Shown: one piece after another, positions 27,652 to 35,908 of the stretch
How the letters are laid out: every line of letters begins with the position of its first letter
How positions within the stretch are numbered: the stretch's first letter is position 1
Assembly (NCBI GenBank): GCA_015057555.1
Contig: SVEC01000011.1
Location: forward strand, 32,243 to 96,242
Origin: Lachnospiraceae bacterium
GTDB lineage: Bacteria; Bacillota; Clostridia; Lachnospirales; Lachnospiraceae
Reading direction: 5' to 3'
Length of the DNA stretch: 64,000 nucleotides
Program-made: the position numbers and the translations under genes
Notes under the pieces: generated by a model
What the model was told of the DNA's origin: nothing
The model's database searches: none
The model's input: only the letters and a program-made list of their open reading frames with translations

Positions 27652-28362
27652 TTACTCTTCTTCAAAAAATCTTATGTATTTATTCATGAAATCATTACAA
27701 AACCGCTTTCCTATAGGAATACTACTACCATCTTTTAAATGCACCTCGCCCGGTTCCATACTAGCAACATACATCAAGTTAACAATATATCCACCATGGC
27801 ATCTAACAAAACTTTCCATCAAACGTTCCTCTACCTTACGAAGAGAACTATAGCAAGGATAATCTCTCCTCAATGTATGAATGTTAAGCAATCTATCATT
27901 ACGTTCCAAATAAACTATCTCACTTTGAGATATAAACACCTTATGACCATTGCTTAAAAAATCTATAATATTATTCTCTGTTTTATTCTTATAGACTTCT
28001 GCACCTTTTTTGACAGCCTTTACTATCATTTCTTCAGTACTGTCCTTTAACAAATAATAGCAATGTTTAGTTTCATACACTAAGCTTGCATAAGTATATT
28101 CATTTGTTAGATATATAATCTGACAGGCTGGCATCTTTTCATTTATCATTCCTGCTAGTTTAATACCATCGTATGATTTATCCATAAAGTTTATCTCTGT
28201 AATAAATATATCACACTTAAATAAATCTTCTTCGACAGCTACATATACATCCTCTGGTGTTTTGATTCTAATTTCGCATTTTTTATCTATAATATGTCGT
28301 CTTAGAATATCTTGAATCCTCTCTGACTCTTCAATGTTATCATCACAAATAACAATAATCAT
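27652..28362 (-). CDS. LytTR regulator with Glu at the receiver acceptor site
   Basis: A 236-residue LytTR-type regulator. The receiver keeps the acidic pair (VICDDNIEES), but the acceptor position reads IFITEINFMD, with Glu where Asp is expected. Asp-to-Glu changes often mimic phosphorylation, so the protein may be locked active; that is inference. The LytTR domain (about 135-236) shows VYLERNDRLLNI, VRCHGGYIVNL and IPIGKRFCND. GGAGG precedes the ATG by seven bases. It is probably transcribed alone. Upstream, TTGCA repeats at 28453 and 28474 are 21 bp apart, but the TATAAT at 28421-28416 lies 30 nt away rather than 28. Confidence 0.9.
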   Translation of the reverse strand: MIIVICDDNIEESERIQDILRRHIIDKKCEIRIKTPEDVYVAVEEDLFKCDIFITEINFMDKSYDGIKLAGMINEKMPACQIIYLTNEYTYASLVYETKHCYYLLKDSTEEMIVKAVKKGAEVYKNKTENNIIDFLSNGHKVFISQSEIVYLERNDRLLNIHTLRRDYPCYSSLRKVEERLMESFVRCHGGYIVNLMYVASMEPGEVHLKDGSSIPIGKRFCNDFMNKYIRFFEEE

Positions 28363-28485
28363 CCTAAACCCTCCACAAACAAAATGTCGAATCTTTTCTC
28401 ATATTTCGACGCTATATTATATTACAACAAAAAATATGCTATTTTTTTAATATTGCATTTTATGCACTTTTTTTTGCATAAAAAA

Positions 28486-28513
28486 ATCCACCATCTTTTC
28501 TAGGATGGCGGAT
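28486..28513 (-). terminator. Intrinsic terminator of the 12-gene FHA operon
   Basis: A 10-bp stem (28486-28495 with 28504-28513, one G-U pair) with an 8-nt loop, followed by a T-run on the minus strand. It lies 25 bp after the last gene of the operon. Confidence 0.85.
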
Positions 28514-28538
28514 AATTGAATTATTGAAATATTTTTAT

Positions 28539-30359
28539 TTAATTACCAATGATTTTTTCTATATTTTCCCTTGTAAAACTGTGCTGCGTAACAGAAATAA
28601 CATTATTAGGATTTATAAAAGAGAATATTTTATCTCCCTCTGCCTGTGTGACTTCTCTTATCAATACAAAATCACTTCCTGGAAAGCCGTTAATTTGCAT
28701 ATTAGTACCATCACTGGTATAATTTATAGGATAATAACACTCCTTGTATGTTCCAGTTGGGTCATTAGCATCATTCATAATCCCTAAATCATATAGATAA
28801 GACGCTCTGATACCAACAAAGCTAAATGGACCTTCACCAATCCCTATCATTCCGTTATTATAGAAAGTAAACATTCCTGGAATATCAAATTTGTTATCTC
28901 CACTTATTTCAACAACCTCTCCATACTTCGAATCATATTCATAGATTCTATATCCTTGATCAAAATCATCATCTGTTCCATCTGGCTTTATAAACTTGTC
29001 TTCATAGTATATTAACATTTCATTTTTACCGTTATTATCCATATCTGCAATGATATAAAACCAAACATACTGTCTACAATTCTCAGATTCCCTAAAGCTC
29101 ATCTTGTGATTAAGGTAAATTCCACCATCAACTCTTCCACTGGCATTTGACTCAATATCAGACAAAAACTTATAATAGGCGTATTCTTCTTCACTGATGA
29201 CTCTCTCAACATACGGCTCATCATATACTGTAGTTACATTACAATAATCGTCTGCCGGAATTTCACCCTTCTCAACCAATGCAAGTTGTATGCTCTCAAT
29301 GCTCTTTGAATAATTAACCGTTCCAGCCGGACTACCATTACAGCACCATGCCATCCATCCATATGACTGCACATGAACCCTATAGTATATGTCAAACTTA
29401 TCAGCCAATTCACCAGTTAATGATATACACACAGCTTCAACTCTCTTAGCCTGCTCTGTGGTTCCGCTTGTTTCGCCGTTCTTCTTCCATGTCGATATAT
29501 CACTAGGTTTACCCTGCCATCCACTGCCTTGAACATAGGTTATGTAATTTATTTCTCCTTCGTAAGATGATTCTGTAAGCCTGATATCCAATGCCTCAAG
29601 ACGCTTAGACTCTCCTACCGTTCCTGATATTTCTCCATTCTTACACCAGTTTTTCCATCCATAGGATTGAACATATGCTCTATATTCTAACTCTGGTGGT
29701 ATTAACTCCTCAGTGGTAACCTCTGTAGTTTTCTCTTCAGTTGTCTTAATCTCTGTGGTTGTTTCTGTTTTTTTATCTGCAATCTGATTTGAATCATTAT
29801 TAGATTTCTTATCATTACCTATAGTTTTTACAGCAAATACAACGCCTAATATTAATAGTATGGTTGCGACTATAGATACACCAATCTTTAATCCCAAAGA
29901 TTTCTTAGATTTCTTTTGTTTACCACTGTCTGGCCTTTTCAATTCCCAAGGTTGACCAAAATCTGGTATCATTTCCTCCATATTCTCACTATACATAACA
30001 GTGTTTACATCGTCCGGAATGACTTGATTATCAACAACATCCATCCTACTAACGCCACTTATATCTATCCTAACACCCTCTGCTTCATTACCTGGTGAAA
30101 ATATGGTTATCACATCTCCGACACCTATTGGACTTTGTGCTACCTTCTTATTATTTAGATATATACCAAAGGTACTCTCCATATCCTGTACATACCACTG
30201 CTTACCATCATAGTAAAAGCATCCATGTACTCGCGATACAAATTCCTTGTCGATACGAATATCACATTCTGGATGACGACCAAAACTAATAATTTCCTTG
30301 CCAAACATGGTCAAATCTAATTGTCTACTACTATCTTTTTCATAAATTGTTATTTTCAT
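28539..30359 (-). CDS. Transmembrane FHA receptor with three ChW repeats
   Basis: A 606-residue inside-out protein. An N-terminal FHA domain (1-100; GR at 27-28, SRVH at 42-45, but STFG where STNG is usual) lies in the cytosol. After a charged linker comes one membrane helix (about 155-178) and a Thr/Glu-rich stalk. Three clostridial hydrophobic-W (ChW) repeats follow (about 225-375; YVQSYGWKNWCKNG, VHVQSYGWMAWCCNG). The C-terminal domain (about 390-606) contains YYKFLSD and the acidic IADMDNNGKNEML, a calcium-loop-like motif shared with the next two proteins. ChW repeats bind cell-surface or glycan partners in clostridia. Last gene of the operon, 2 bp from its neighbour. Confidence 0.88.
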   Translation of the reverse strand: MKITIYEKDSSRQLDLTMFGKEIISFGRHPECDIRIDKEFVSRVHGCFYYDGKQWYVQDMESTFGIYLNNKKVAQSPIGVGDVITIFSPGNEAEGVRIDISGVSRMDVVDNQVIPDDVNTVMYSENMEEMIPDFGQPWELKRPDSGKQKKSKKSLGLKIGVSIVATILLILGVVFAVKTIGNDKKSNNDSNQIADKKTETTTEIKTTEEKTTEVTTEELIPPELEYRAYVQSYGWKNWCKNGEISGTVGESKRLEALDIRLTESSYEGEINYITYVQGSGWQGKPSDISTWKKNGETSGTTEQAKRVEAVCISLTGELADKFDIYYRVHVQSYGWMAWCCNGSPAGTVNYSKSIESIQLALVEKGEIPADDYCNVTTVYDEPYVERVISEEEYAYYKFLSDIESNASGRVDGGIYLNHKMSFRESENCRQYVWFYIIADMDNNGKNEMLIYYEDKFIKPDGTDDDFDQGYRIYEYDSKYGEVVEISGDNKFDIPGMFTFYNNGMIGIGEGPFSFVGIRASYLYDLGIMNDANDPTGTYKECYYPINYTSDGTNMQINGFPGSDFVLIREVTQAEGDKIFSFINPNNVISVTQHSFTRENIEKIIGN

Positions 30360-30361
30360 AA

Positions 30362-32116
30362 CTACTTCTCCTTAAAGTTGAAGTTATTATCTTCTGCATA
30401 TTCCTCAGCTAAGGAACCTTTGGAACCTATTATTGTACAGTTCTTGGATTTCTTATTTTCTCCATCAATAATACTATATCCTATAGCTTTTTCACTTAGA
30501 AATTCCAAGCTATCTGGCAATTCTACAGTAAGGTCATCATTTCCTCCAAATGCATAGAGATCAATTCTTTTAACCCCCTCCGGTATTATCACATTTTCTA
30601 AGCTATGACATGCGTTAAATGCTTCAATTCCAATTATTTCAACGCTACATGGTATACTTATTGAGGTTAACTTGCCACATCCATAAAATGCCTCATCATA
30701 AATATACTTAACACCTTCTGGTATTTTAACTTTCTCCACATACTCACAATTTATTTCACCGATACCTATAACACTATATCCACCTAGTGTCTCTGGTATT
30801 ATAATCTCAGTCTGTGGACCATCATAATCCGAAATTGTAGCTGTTTCATTATCATAAACAACGATATCCCAAGCACCATATGTACCATACTTTTCATCAG
30901 ATTCATAAAATGATTCCAACTCATCTATCTTGTCTATATTTTTATAAACTGCATAATCCTCAACGTCATCTCTATTCTTATCAGCTATTACCTCAACATC
31001 AAATTCATATAGTTTGACATCAAGCACCTCTGCATCGAACTCAAAAATTTCTTTATACTCTGTCTCAGTTAAAGTAGTCATTTCATCCCACTCATCTATC
31101 CATACATAGTACGCTAGGTTACCACTGTAGTCTTCCTCGCACTCCACGCAAATAGCTCCATCGTAGGAATTATATGTTTCTCCTCTAGCTCCATCTAAAG
31201 GAAGAAGCCCAATATCCTCTAAATATCCATCATGAACACCTGCGTAGTATACCTCGTTATCAAATTCGTAACTGCTCATCTTTACTACGCCATTATCATA
31301 GAAAGTAAATGGATATTCATCACTTCCCATCTCATATCCACTTTCAAACTTTACCTCACCATCTACATACTCATAGAATTCAGCTTCAGAATCTTTAGAA
31401 AAACCATAATCGATATCTTTTAATATGAATAGCTCATCCTTCTTGTCACCATCAAAATCTGCAATGGCATAAAAATTATAATATATAGTTTCTTCCTTAT
31501 TTACAGATACTATATTAACCTCTGATGCATCATCCGCATCCTCAACTAATTCAGCTAAGTACTTATAATAAGCCTTCTCCTCCTTGGACATCCAGTTAAT
31601 ATTAACTAATATCGCAACTACTGCAATTAATGCAGCTGCTGCTACAACACCGATTATTATATTACGCTTTTTGTTACTCTTCCTTGGCTCATCAGATAAT
31701 GCAGCGTTTTCTGTATTCACATCATTTCCATCAGTTACATTAACTGGCTGAATCTGCTGCACTACTGGTTTTGATTTTGCTTCTGGTTTTAGCTGGCCAA
31801 TTCCATCAGATGACTGAAGTATAGATAAAGATACCTTGCCCTTATCCTTGCTATTGTAGAGGATAAACTCTCTACCAACCTTCGCAGTTGCTCTTTTCAC
31901 CTTCTTACCATCTAAGGTAAGACCATTTCTACTCTTAAGGTCCTCAATAATCCATACACCCTGATCGAAATAGAATGCTCCATGTACTCGAGATATAGTA
32001 TCTGATTTAAGTACAATATCACAGTCTGGCTGACGTCCAAAGCTTATCACATCCTTATTAAAGGAGTTTAAATCCACCTGTCTACTATTTCCCTTTTCAT
32101 TAATTCTAACTATCAT
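30362..32116 (-). CDS. Transmembrane FHA receptor with BspA-like leucine-rich repeats (copy 1)
   Basis: A 584-residue paralog of its two neighbours. The FHA domain (1-100) is canonical: SFGRQPDCD, TISRVHGAF and LKSRNGLTL. One membrane helix lies near residues 157-178. Outside is a shared domain beginning SKEEKAYYKYLAEL and containing ADFDGDKKDELFIL, then BspA-type (LRR_5) repeats about 430-560 (KIPEGVKYIYDEAFYGCGKL). LRR_5 domains commonly mediate surface adhesion or ligand binding. The start is the ATG at 32116 with GAGGAG upstream; the longer TTG start has no ribosome site. It lies between two similar receptors, 26 bp after the upstream one. Confidence 0.87.
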   Translation of the reverse strand: MIVRINEKGNSRQVDLNSFNKDVISFGRQPDCDIVLKSDTISRVHGAFYFDQGVWIIEDLKSRNGLTLDGKKVKRATAKVGREFILYNSKDKGKVSLSILQSSDGIGQLKPEAKSKPVVQQIQPVNVTDGNDVNTENAALSDEPRKSNKKRNIIIGVVAAAALIAVVAILVNINWMSKEEKAYYKYLAELVEDADDASEVNIVSVNKEETIYYNFYAIADFDGDKKDELFILKDIDYGFSKDSEAEFYEYVDGEVKFESGYEMGSDEYPFTFYDNGVVKMSSYEFDNEVYYAGVHDGYLEDIGLLPLDGARGETYNSYDGAICVECEEDYSGNLAYYVWIDEWDEMTTLTETEYKEIFEFDAEVLDVKLYEFDVEVIADKNRDDVEDYAVYKNIDKIDELESFYESDEKYGTYGAWDIVVYDNETATISDYDGPQTEIIIPETLGGYSVIGIGEINCEYVEKVKIPEGVKYIYDEAFYGCGKLTSISIPCSVEIIGIEAFNACHSLENVIIPEGVKRIDLYAFGGNDDLTVELPDSLEFLSEKAIGYSIIDGENKKSKNCTIIGSKGSLAEEYAEDNNFNFKEK

Positions 32117-32142
32117 ATGTTTCTCTCCTCTATCCCACAAGT

Positions 32143-33771
32143 TTATTTTTTCTCTTTAAAGTCGAATCCATTGTCCTTAGCATATTTTTCAGCGGCAGAA
32201 CCCTTTTCGCCGATTATGACAAGATTTTTGTTTTTCTTTAATTCGTAACCGTCACTATCTTCATACCAATCCATATAATATCCAACAGCATGGTCTTCAA
32301 TTTTCTCCACACTGGCTGGAATTTCGATTTCGATTAAATTCATACTACAATCTACAAAAGCTTCTTCATAAATTGTATCTACCGTTTTTGGAACTATTAC
32401 TTTTTCCACATAGTCCCCATCGAAATCACTAATTTCTGTTATGGTATATCCACCTAAAGAATCAATAATAGTAACCTCTGTGTTCGGTCCACAATACTCC
32501 CCTAAAGCTGCTTTATCATCTTCTAACACATCAATTAACCACCAACTATATTCAATGCGAGAAAACTCTATTTCTTCATCATAATAAACTTTATCAACAT
32601 CTGTTACATACTTATATGATTTATATTCATCTGGTTTTCTATTACACTTATCAGCTATTTCTTCAATAATAAAATCATTTATATACACATCCAATTCATT
32701 TTCTTTTTCAAAAGAAAACAAATCATCAAATTCTTTCTCTGTCAAATGATCTACCACAACGTAATATGGCTCATAGTTTTCATCATAATCCTGTTCCTCT
32801 TTATAGTTTACATTTTTCATATACAAATCATATAATCCACTTTCAAAATTATATAATGCATATAACAATTCATCATAATCTTCATATTCACTCGAAATAC
32901 CATCTCTTGACAGTAAACCATTCTCCTTTAAATACTCCTTATTATTGCCGCAAATCCATATACTATGTTCAACATCATATACGTCCATTTCTAAATCATA
33001 TACACTACCCTTTACCATACCATTACTATAAAATGTTAGTGGAAAATATGCAATTTCATCAATTTCAAATTTATTACTTATCTTTACTTTTCCATCTTCG
33101 TACTCATAAAATTCCACATAACCTCCCGCATAAACTCCATCCTCATAATCAGATTCTATTTCTTTTATCAAAAACAACTCCTTCTCACCATCAGAGTCAA
33201 AATCCTCTATTGCATAGCCACAATAGTAGGTCGTCTCATCCCCATCCTCTACTTCGACATGCACCTCTGACGCGAAGTCAGCATCCTCTATAATATCTGA
33301 CAGATACTCATAATAAGCTTTTTCCTCCTTAGTCATACCATTACCCTTAAGGAAAATAACACAGAGCACAGCAGTCAATATAGCTGCTACCGCAACACCT
33401 AAGCCAATAAACAAGCCCTTCTTACTTTTCTTCGCTGGCTTTTCCTGCTCTGAATCAACCTTTGCTTCCCCTAATACTGTAAATGAAACTCTACCCTTTT
33501 CCTTGCTGTCATAGAGGATAAACTCTCTACCGGCCTTAGCAGTTGCTCTTTTAACCTTTCCGCCATCCAAGGTAATACCATTTCTACTTTTAAGATCTTC
33601 TATAAGCCATACACCATTCTCCATGTAAAATGCACCATGTACCCTTGATACAGTATCTGTATTTAGTACGATATCACAATCTGTCTGTCGACCAAAGCTT
33701 ACTACATCCTTTCCAAAGGATTCTAAATCCACAACTCTCTCATTATTTCTATCATTAACTCTAATTACCAT
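32143..33771 (-). CDS. Transmembrane FHA receptor with BspA-like leucine-rich repeats (copy 2)
   Basis: A 542-residue tandem paralog of the gene downstream. It has a canonical FHA domain (1-100; SFGRQTDCD, TVSRVHGAF, LKSRNGITL), a membrane helix (about 125-147), the shared ectodomain (TKEEKAYYEYLSDI, then AIEDFDSDGEKELFLI), and a shorter LRR_5-like tail (VIVPKTVDTIYEEAF). The FHA and linker are nearly identical to those of the neighbour, while the ectodomains have diverged more, which suggests duplication followed by change of ligand. It follows the zinc-finger protein gene by 36 bp in the operon. Confidence 0.87.
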   Translation of the reverse strand: MVIRVNDRNNERVVDLESFGKDVVSFGRQTDCDIVLNTDTVSRVHGAFYMENGVWLIEDLKSRNGITLDGGKVKRATAKAGREFILYDSKEKGRVSFTVLGEAKVDSEQEKPAKKSKKGLFIGLGVAVAAILTAVLCVIFLKGNGMTKEEKAYYEYLSDIIEDADFASEVHVEVEDGDETTYYCGYAIEDFDSDGEKELFLIKEIESDYEDGVYAGGYVEFYEYEDGKVKISNKFEIDEIAYFPLTFYSNGMVKGSVYDLEMDVYDVEHSIWICGNNKEYLKENGLLSRDGISSEYEDYDELLYALYNFESGLYDLYMKNVNYKEEQDYDENYEPYYVVVDHLTEKEFDDLFSFEKENELDVYINDFIIEEIADKCNRKPDEYKSYKYVTDVDKVYYDEEIEFSRIEYSWWLIDVLEDDKAALGEYCGPNTEVTIIDSLGGYTITEISDFDGDYVEKVIVPKTVDTIYEEAFVDCSMNLIEIEIPASVEKIEDHAVGYYMDWYEDSDGYELKKNKNLVIIGEKGSAAEKYAKDNGFDFKEKK

Positions 33772-33807
33772 AAGTATGCTCCCTTCTCTCTCGAAATAGT
33801 AAATATG

Positions 33808-34746
33808 TTAATATTCTCTTGGGCTGTTACAAAGTCTGCACACAGTTACCATTTCAGAATTTTCAGCATTACAGCTCATACATCTCCAAGTATTTGACAT
33901 TAAAACACTTGTTGCAGGTTCACTATAATTCTCCTGTTCTATTCCATACATTTGTGCATCTACTAACGCTGCGTTATAATTATGTTCTAAAAACTTGAAT
34001 TGTAGTTTATTTGAATCATCACTTTTCTGCCCATATGTGCCAGCACTATAGCTATTTTCATAGTATTGATCGGAATACGCTCTATATTGTCCAGTATTAA
34101 CTGGCTGACTGGTTTGCCACCATGAAAATCCATCTTTACAAAGGGTTACCAACATATAATCCGTACCATTTATGAATATTCTATCCATATAGTTTAAATA
34201 TTCATTTTCCACAACACTTCTACCATTTATCATTACATCATTTTCCGACAAAGTGAAATTAAGTACGAAACACTTACTGTGCATATCAAAGCTTATTACT
34301 ACCTTCTCAACCTTTGTATCGCTAGTATAGAGAGTATGCACCCTGCCATACTTAGGTCCACCCACAGCTACTAACCATCCTACAACCATTCCCTTGCTTT
34401 CCATATCATTAATCTCTACATAAGCATTTTTTATAGACGCTGAAAGCGCAGTATCTGGGCTTATCCCTATAGGAATTTGTTCCCCTGTAGGTGGTAAGCT
34501 TTGCACAGCAGTGGCTGCATATGGATTTGCATCCGTAGTATCTCTATACGCCACCGTCTGAGGCATATCCGCTAATCTTTTCTTGTCAATCATAATATTA
34601 GGCTGAACTTGAGGTGTTACATCCACTGAACCCGAACTGATAAGCATATCACTTTGACTAAGTTCTTGCTCATCTTTACAGTGAGGACATTCACCAAATT
34701 TATCAGCATTATAAAAATGACCTCTATCACATTTTTTTATGTTCAT
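33808..34746 (-). CDS. Zinc-finger protein with degenerate FHA domain and C-terminal RanBP2-like finger
   Basis: A 312-residue protein with an N-terminal CxxxH...CxxC motif (IKKCDRGHFYNADKFGECPH) shared with the genes at 38217 and 43356. The central part (about 105-205) aligns with their FHA domains from VVGWLVAVGG on, but the GR and SRxH phosphothreonine motifs are missing, so it probably no longer binds phosphopeptides. The C-terminus carries a second finger, WRCMSCNAENSEMVTVCRLC, of the RanBP2 type. The start is the ATG at 34746 (AGGTG six bases upstream); a GTG at 34755 would overlap the previous gene. Confidence 0.78.
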   Translation of the reverse strand: MNIKKCDRGHFYNADKFGECPHCKDEQELSQSDMLISSGSVDVTPQVQPNIMIDKKRLADMPQTVAYRDTTDANPYAATAVQSLPPTGEQIPIGISPDTALSASIKNAYVEINDMESKGMVVGWLVAVGGPKYGRVHTLYTSDTKVEKVVISFDMHSKCFVLNFTLSENDVMINGRSVVENEYLNYMDRIFINGTDYMLVTLCKDGFSWWQTSQPVNTGQYRAYSDQYYENSYSAGTYGQKSDDSNKLQFKFLEHNYNAALVDAQMYGIEQENYSEPATSVLMSNTWRCMSCNAENSEMVTVCRLCNSPREY

Positions 34747-34751
34747 AAAAC

Positions 34752-35132
34752 TCACCTGCTTTTATTTTTCTTGAAAGTTGCTTTATGCACTAATTTATAT
34801 AAAATATGGCACAAATTAAGTATTACCGTCATATATCCAAAGCCACCTATCAAACCTGTTATATATCTTCTACGATTATTTGATTCGAGTAGCTTAATAT
34901 GCTGGATATACCAATCGCCAAACATTACCCCCATCATAAACACACATACCTTCATTGGTATCTTTACCAAGAAAAATAATGGTACTGCAAATATTTGGGA
35001 CAATATTACCCCTGTACACCTAGCACACACTGGGAACTGATACCCCCCTACGAAGAAGCTTCTCTCTGCCATCTGATGACATCCTAATTTTCTTCCCAGC
35101 TCCATTAATTTATACCATTTGCTATCATTCAT
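34752..35132 (-). CDS. DUF2085 membrane protein
   Basis: A 126-residue protein with the DUF2085 signature (CHQMAERSFFVGGYQFPVC followed by ARCTGV), conserved Cys and His, and three or so membrane helices. The function of this family is not known; the CH...CxxC pattern suggests metal or redox chemistry at the membrane. It is tightly packed in the operon, 2 bp after the FHA-zinc-ribbon gene, and its stop overlaps or abuts the next start, so it is likely part of the same system. Confidence 0.82.
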   Translation of the reverse strand: MNDSKWYKLMELGRKLGCHQMAERSFFVGGYQFPVCARCTGVILSQIFAVPLFFLVKIPMKVCVFMMGVMFGDWYIQHIKLLESNNRRRYITGLIGGFGYMTVILNLCHILYKLVHKATFKKNKSR

Positions 35133-35134
35133 AA

Positions 35135-35881
35135 TTAAACCTTAAACTTATTACCACATTTATTACATATCCAATAAGATGTGGTTTTCATCTGTTTTCC
35201 TTTACCGCAATTACCACACAACAGTCCGATAGGTCCGAAGAATATCCATCCACAACATGCTGAAGACCCTTTGAAATCCTTTCCAGATGTGCTTGTTTCC
35301 TGAATTATCTGAACTTCTGTATTTCCACATCGTGGACATCTCAGTAGCCCCTCTCCCTTTTCTCTCTCAACATACTTTTGAGGTATTACGCCTAATTTCT
35401 TCTTGGGTTCTTTCAGAATCTGTATTTCTTCCTGCTGTGGTACATTAACCATTTGACCCTGAGGTTGCGAAATATTTTCCCGAACATAATTATTTACTGG
35501 TTCTTGGAATACAGGTGCATTATATTCAACTGGTATAGGTGGATCCATATTATATGCTCCCCTCGATTCCTCCAGTCTAAATCTAAATTCAACCATATCA
35601 CCATGTCCACCTGTTGATGTTATTCTTGCAGCATCACCAGCCGAAACCATCATTTCTGAAATTCTGTCATTATTATATTTTATTCCATTAGTACTATCTA
35701 AATCCTTTATGTACCATGCTCCATTTTCTCTGTAGAAGCATCCATGTACTCTTGACACTATACTGGACGTCAGAACTATATCACTCTCTGGGTGTCTACC
35801 AAAGCTTACAACGTCCTTTCCATATGACTCCAATGTAACAGTGTATGTTTCCTTATATGCGTCTCTTACTACTACCTGCAT
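35135..35881 (-). CDS. FHA protein with C-terminal zinc ribbon
   Basis: A 248-residue soluble protein. A canonical FHA domain (1-105) shows SFGRHPESD, IVSRVHGCF and LDSTNGIKY. A Pro/Gln/Asn-rich linker (about 110-175) follows. The C-terminus has paired CxxC motifs (LLRCPRCGNTEV, LCGNCGKG, ICNKCGNKF) around a hydrophobic stretch CCGWIFFGPIGLLC, which may dip into the membrane. It lies 27 bp after the ABC exporter gene and 2 bp before DUF2085. Its FHA resembles those of the transmembrane receptors. Role inferred: a phosphothreonine adaptor. Confidence 0.85.
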   Translation of the reverse strand: MQVVVRDAYKETYTVTLESYGKDVVSFGRHPESDIVLTSSIVSRVHGCFYRENGAWYIKDLDSTNGIKYNNDRISEMMVSAGDAARITSTGGHGDMVEFRFRLEESRGAYNMDPPIPVEYNAPVFQEPVNNYVRENISQPQGQMVNVPQQEEIQILKEPKKKLGVIPQKYVEREKGEGLLRCPRCGNTEVQIIQETSTSGKDFKGSSACCGWIFFGPIGLLCGNCGKGKQMKTTSYWICNKCGNKFKV

Positions 35882-35908
35882 ACTCTCACCTCTTATTTAT
35901 AATGTAAA

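Noticed and set aside
28416..28482. LytTR-type promoter before the 27652 regulator
   Set aside because: TTGCA repeats are 21 bp apart, but the tract is very T-rich and TATAAT is 30 nt away instead of 28. Suggestive only.
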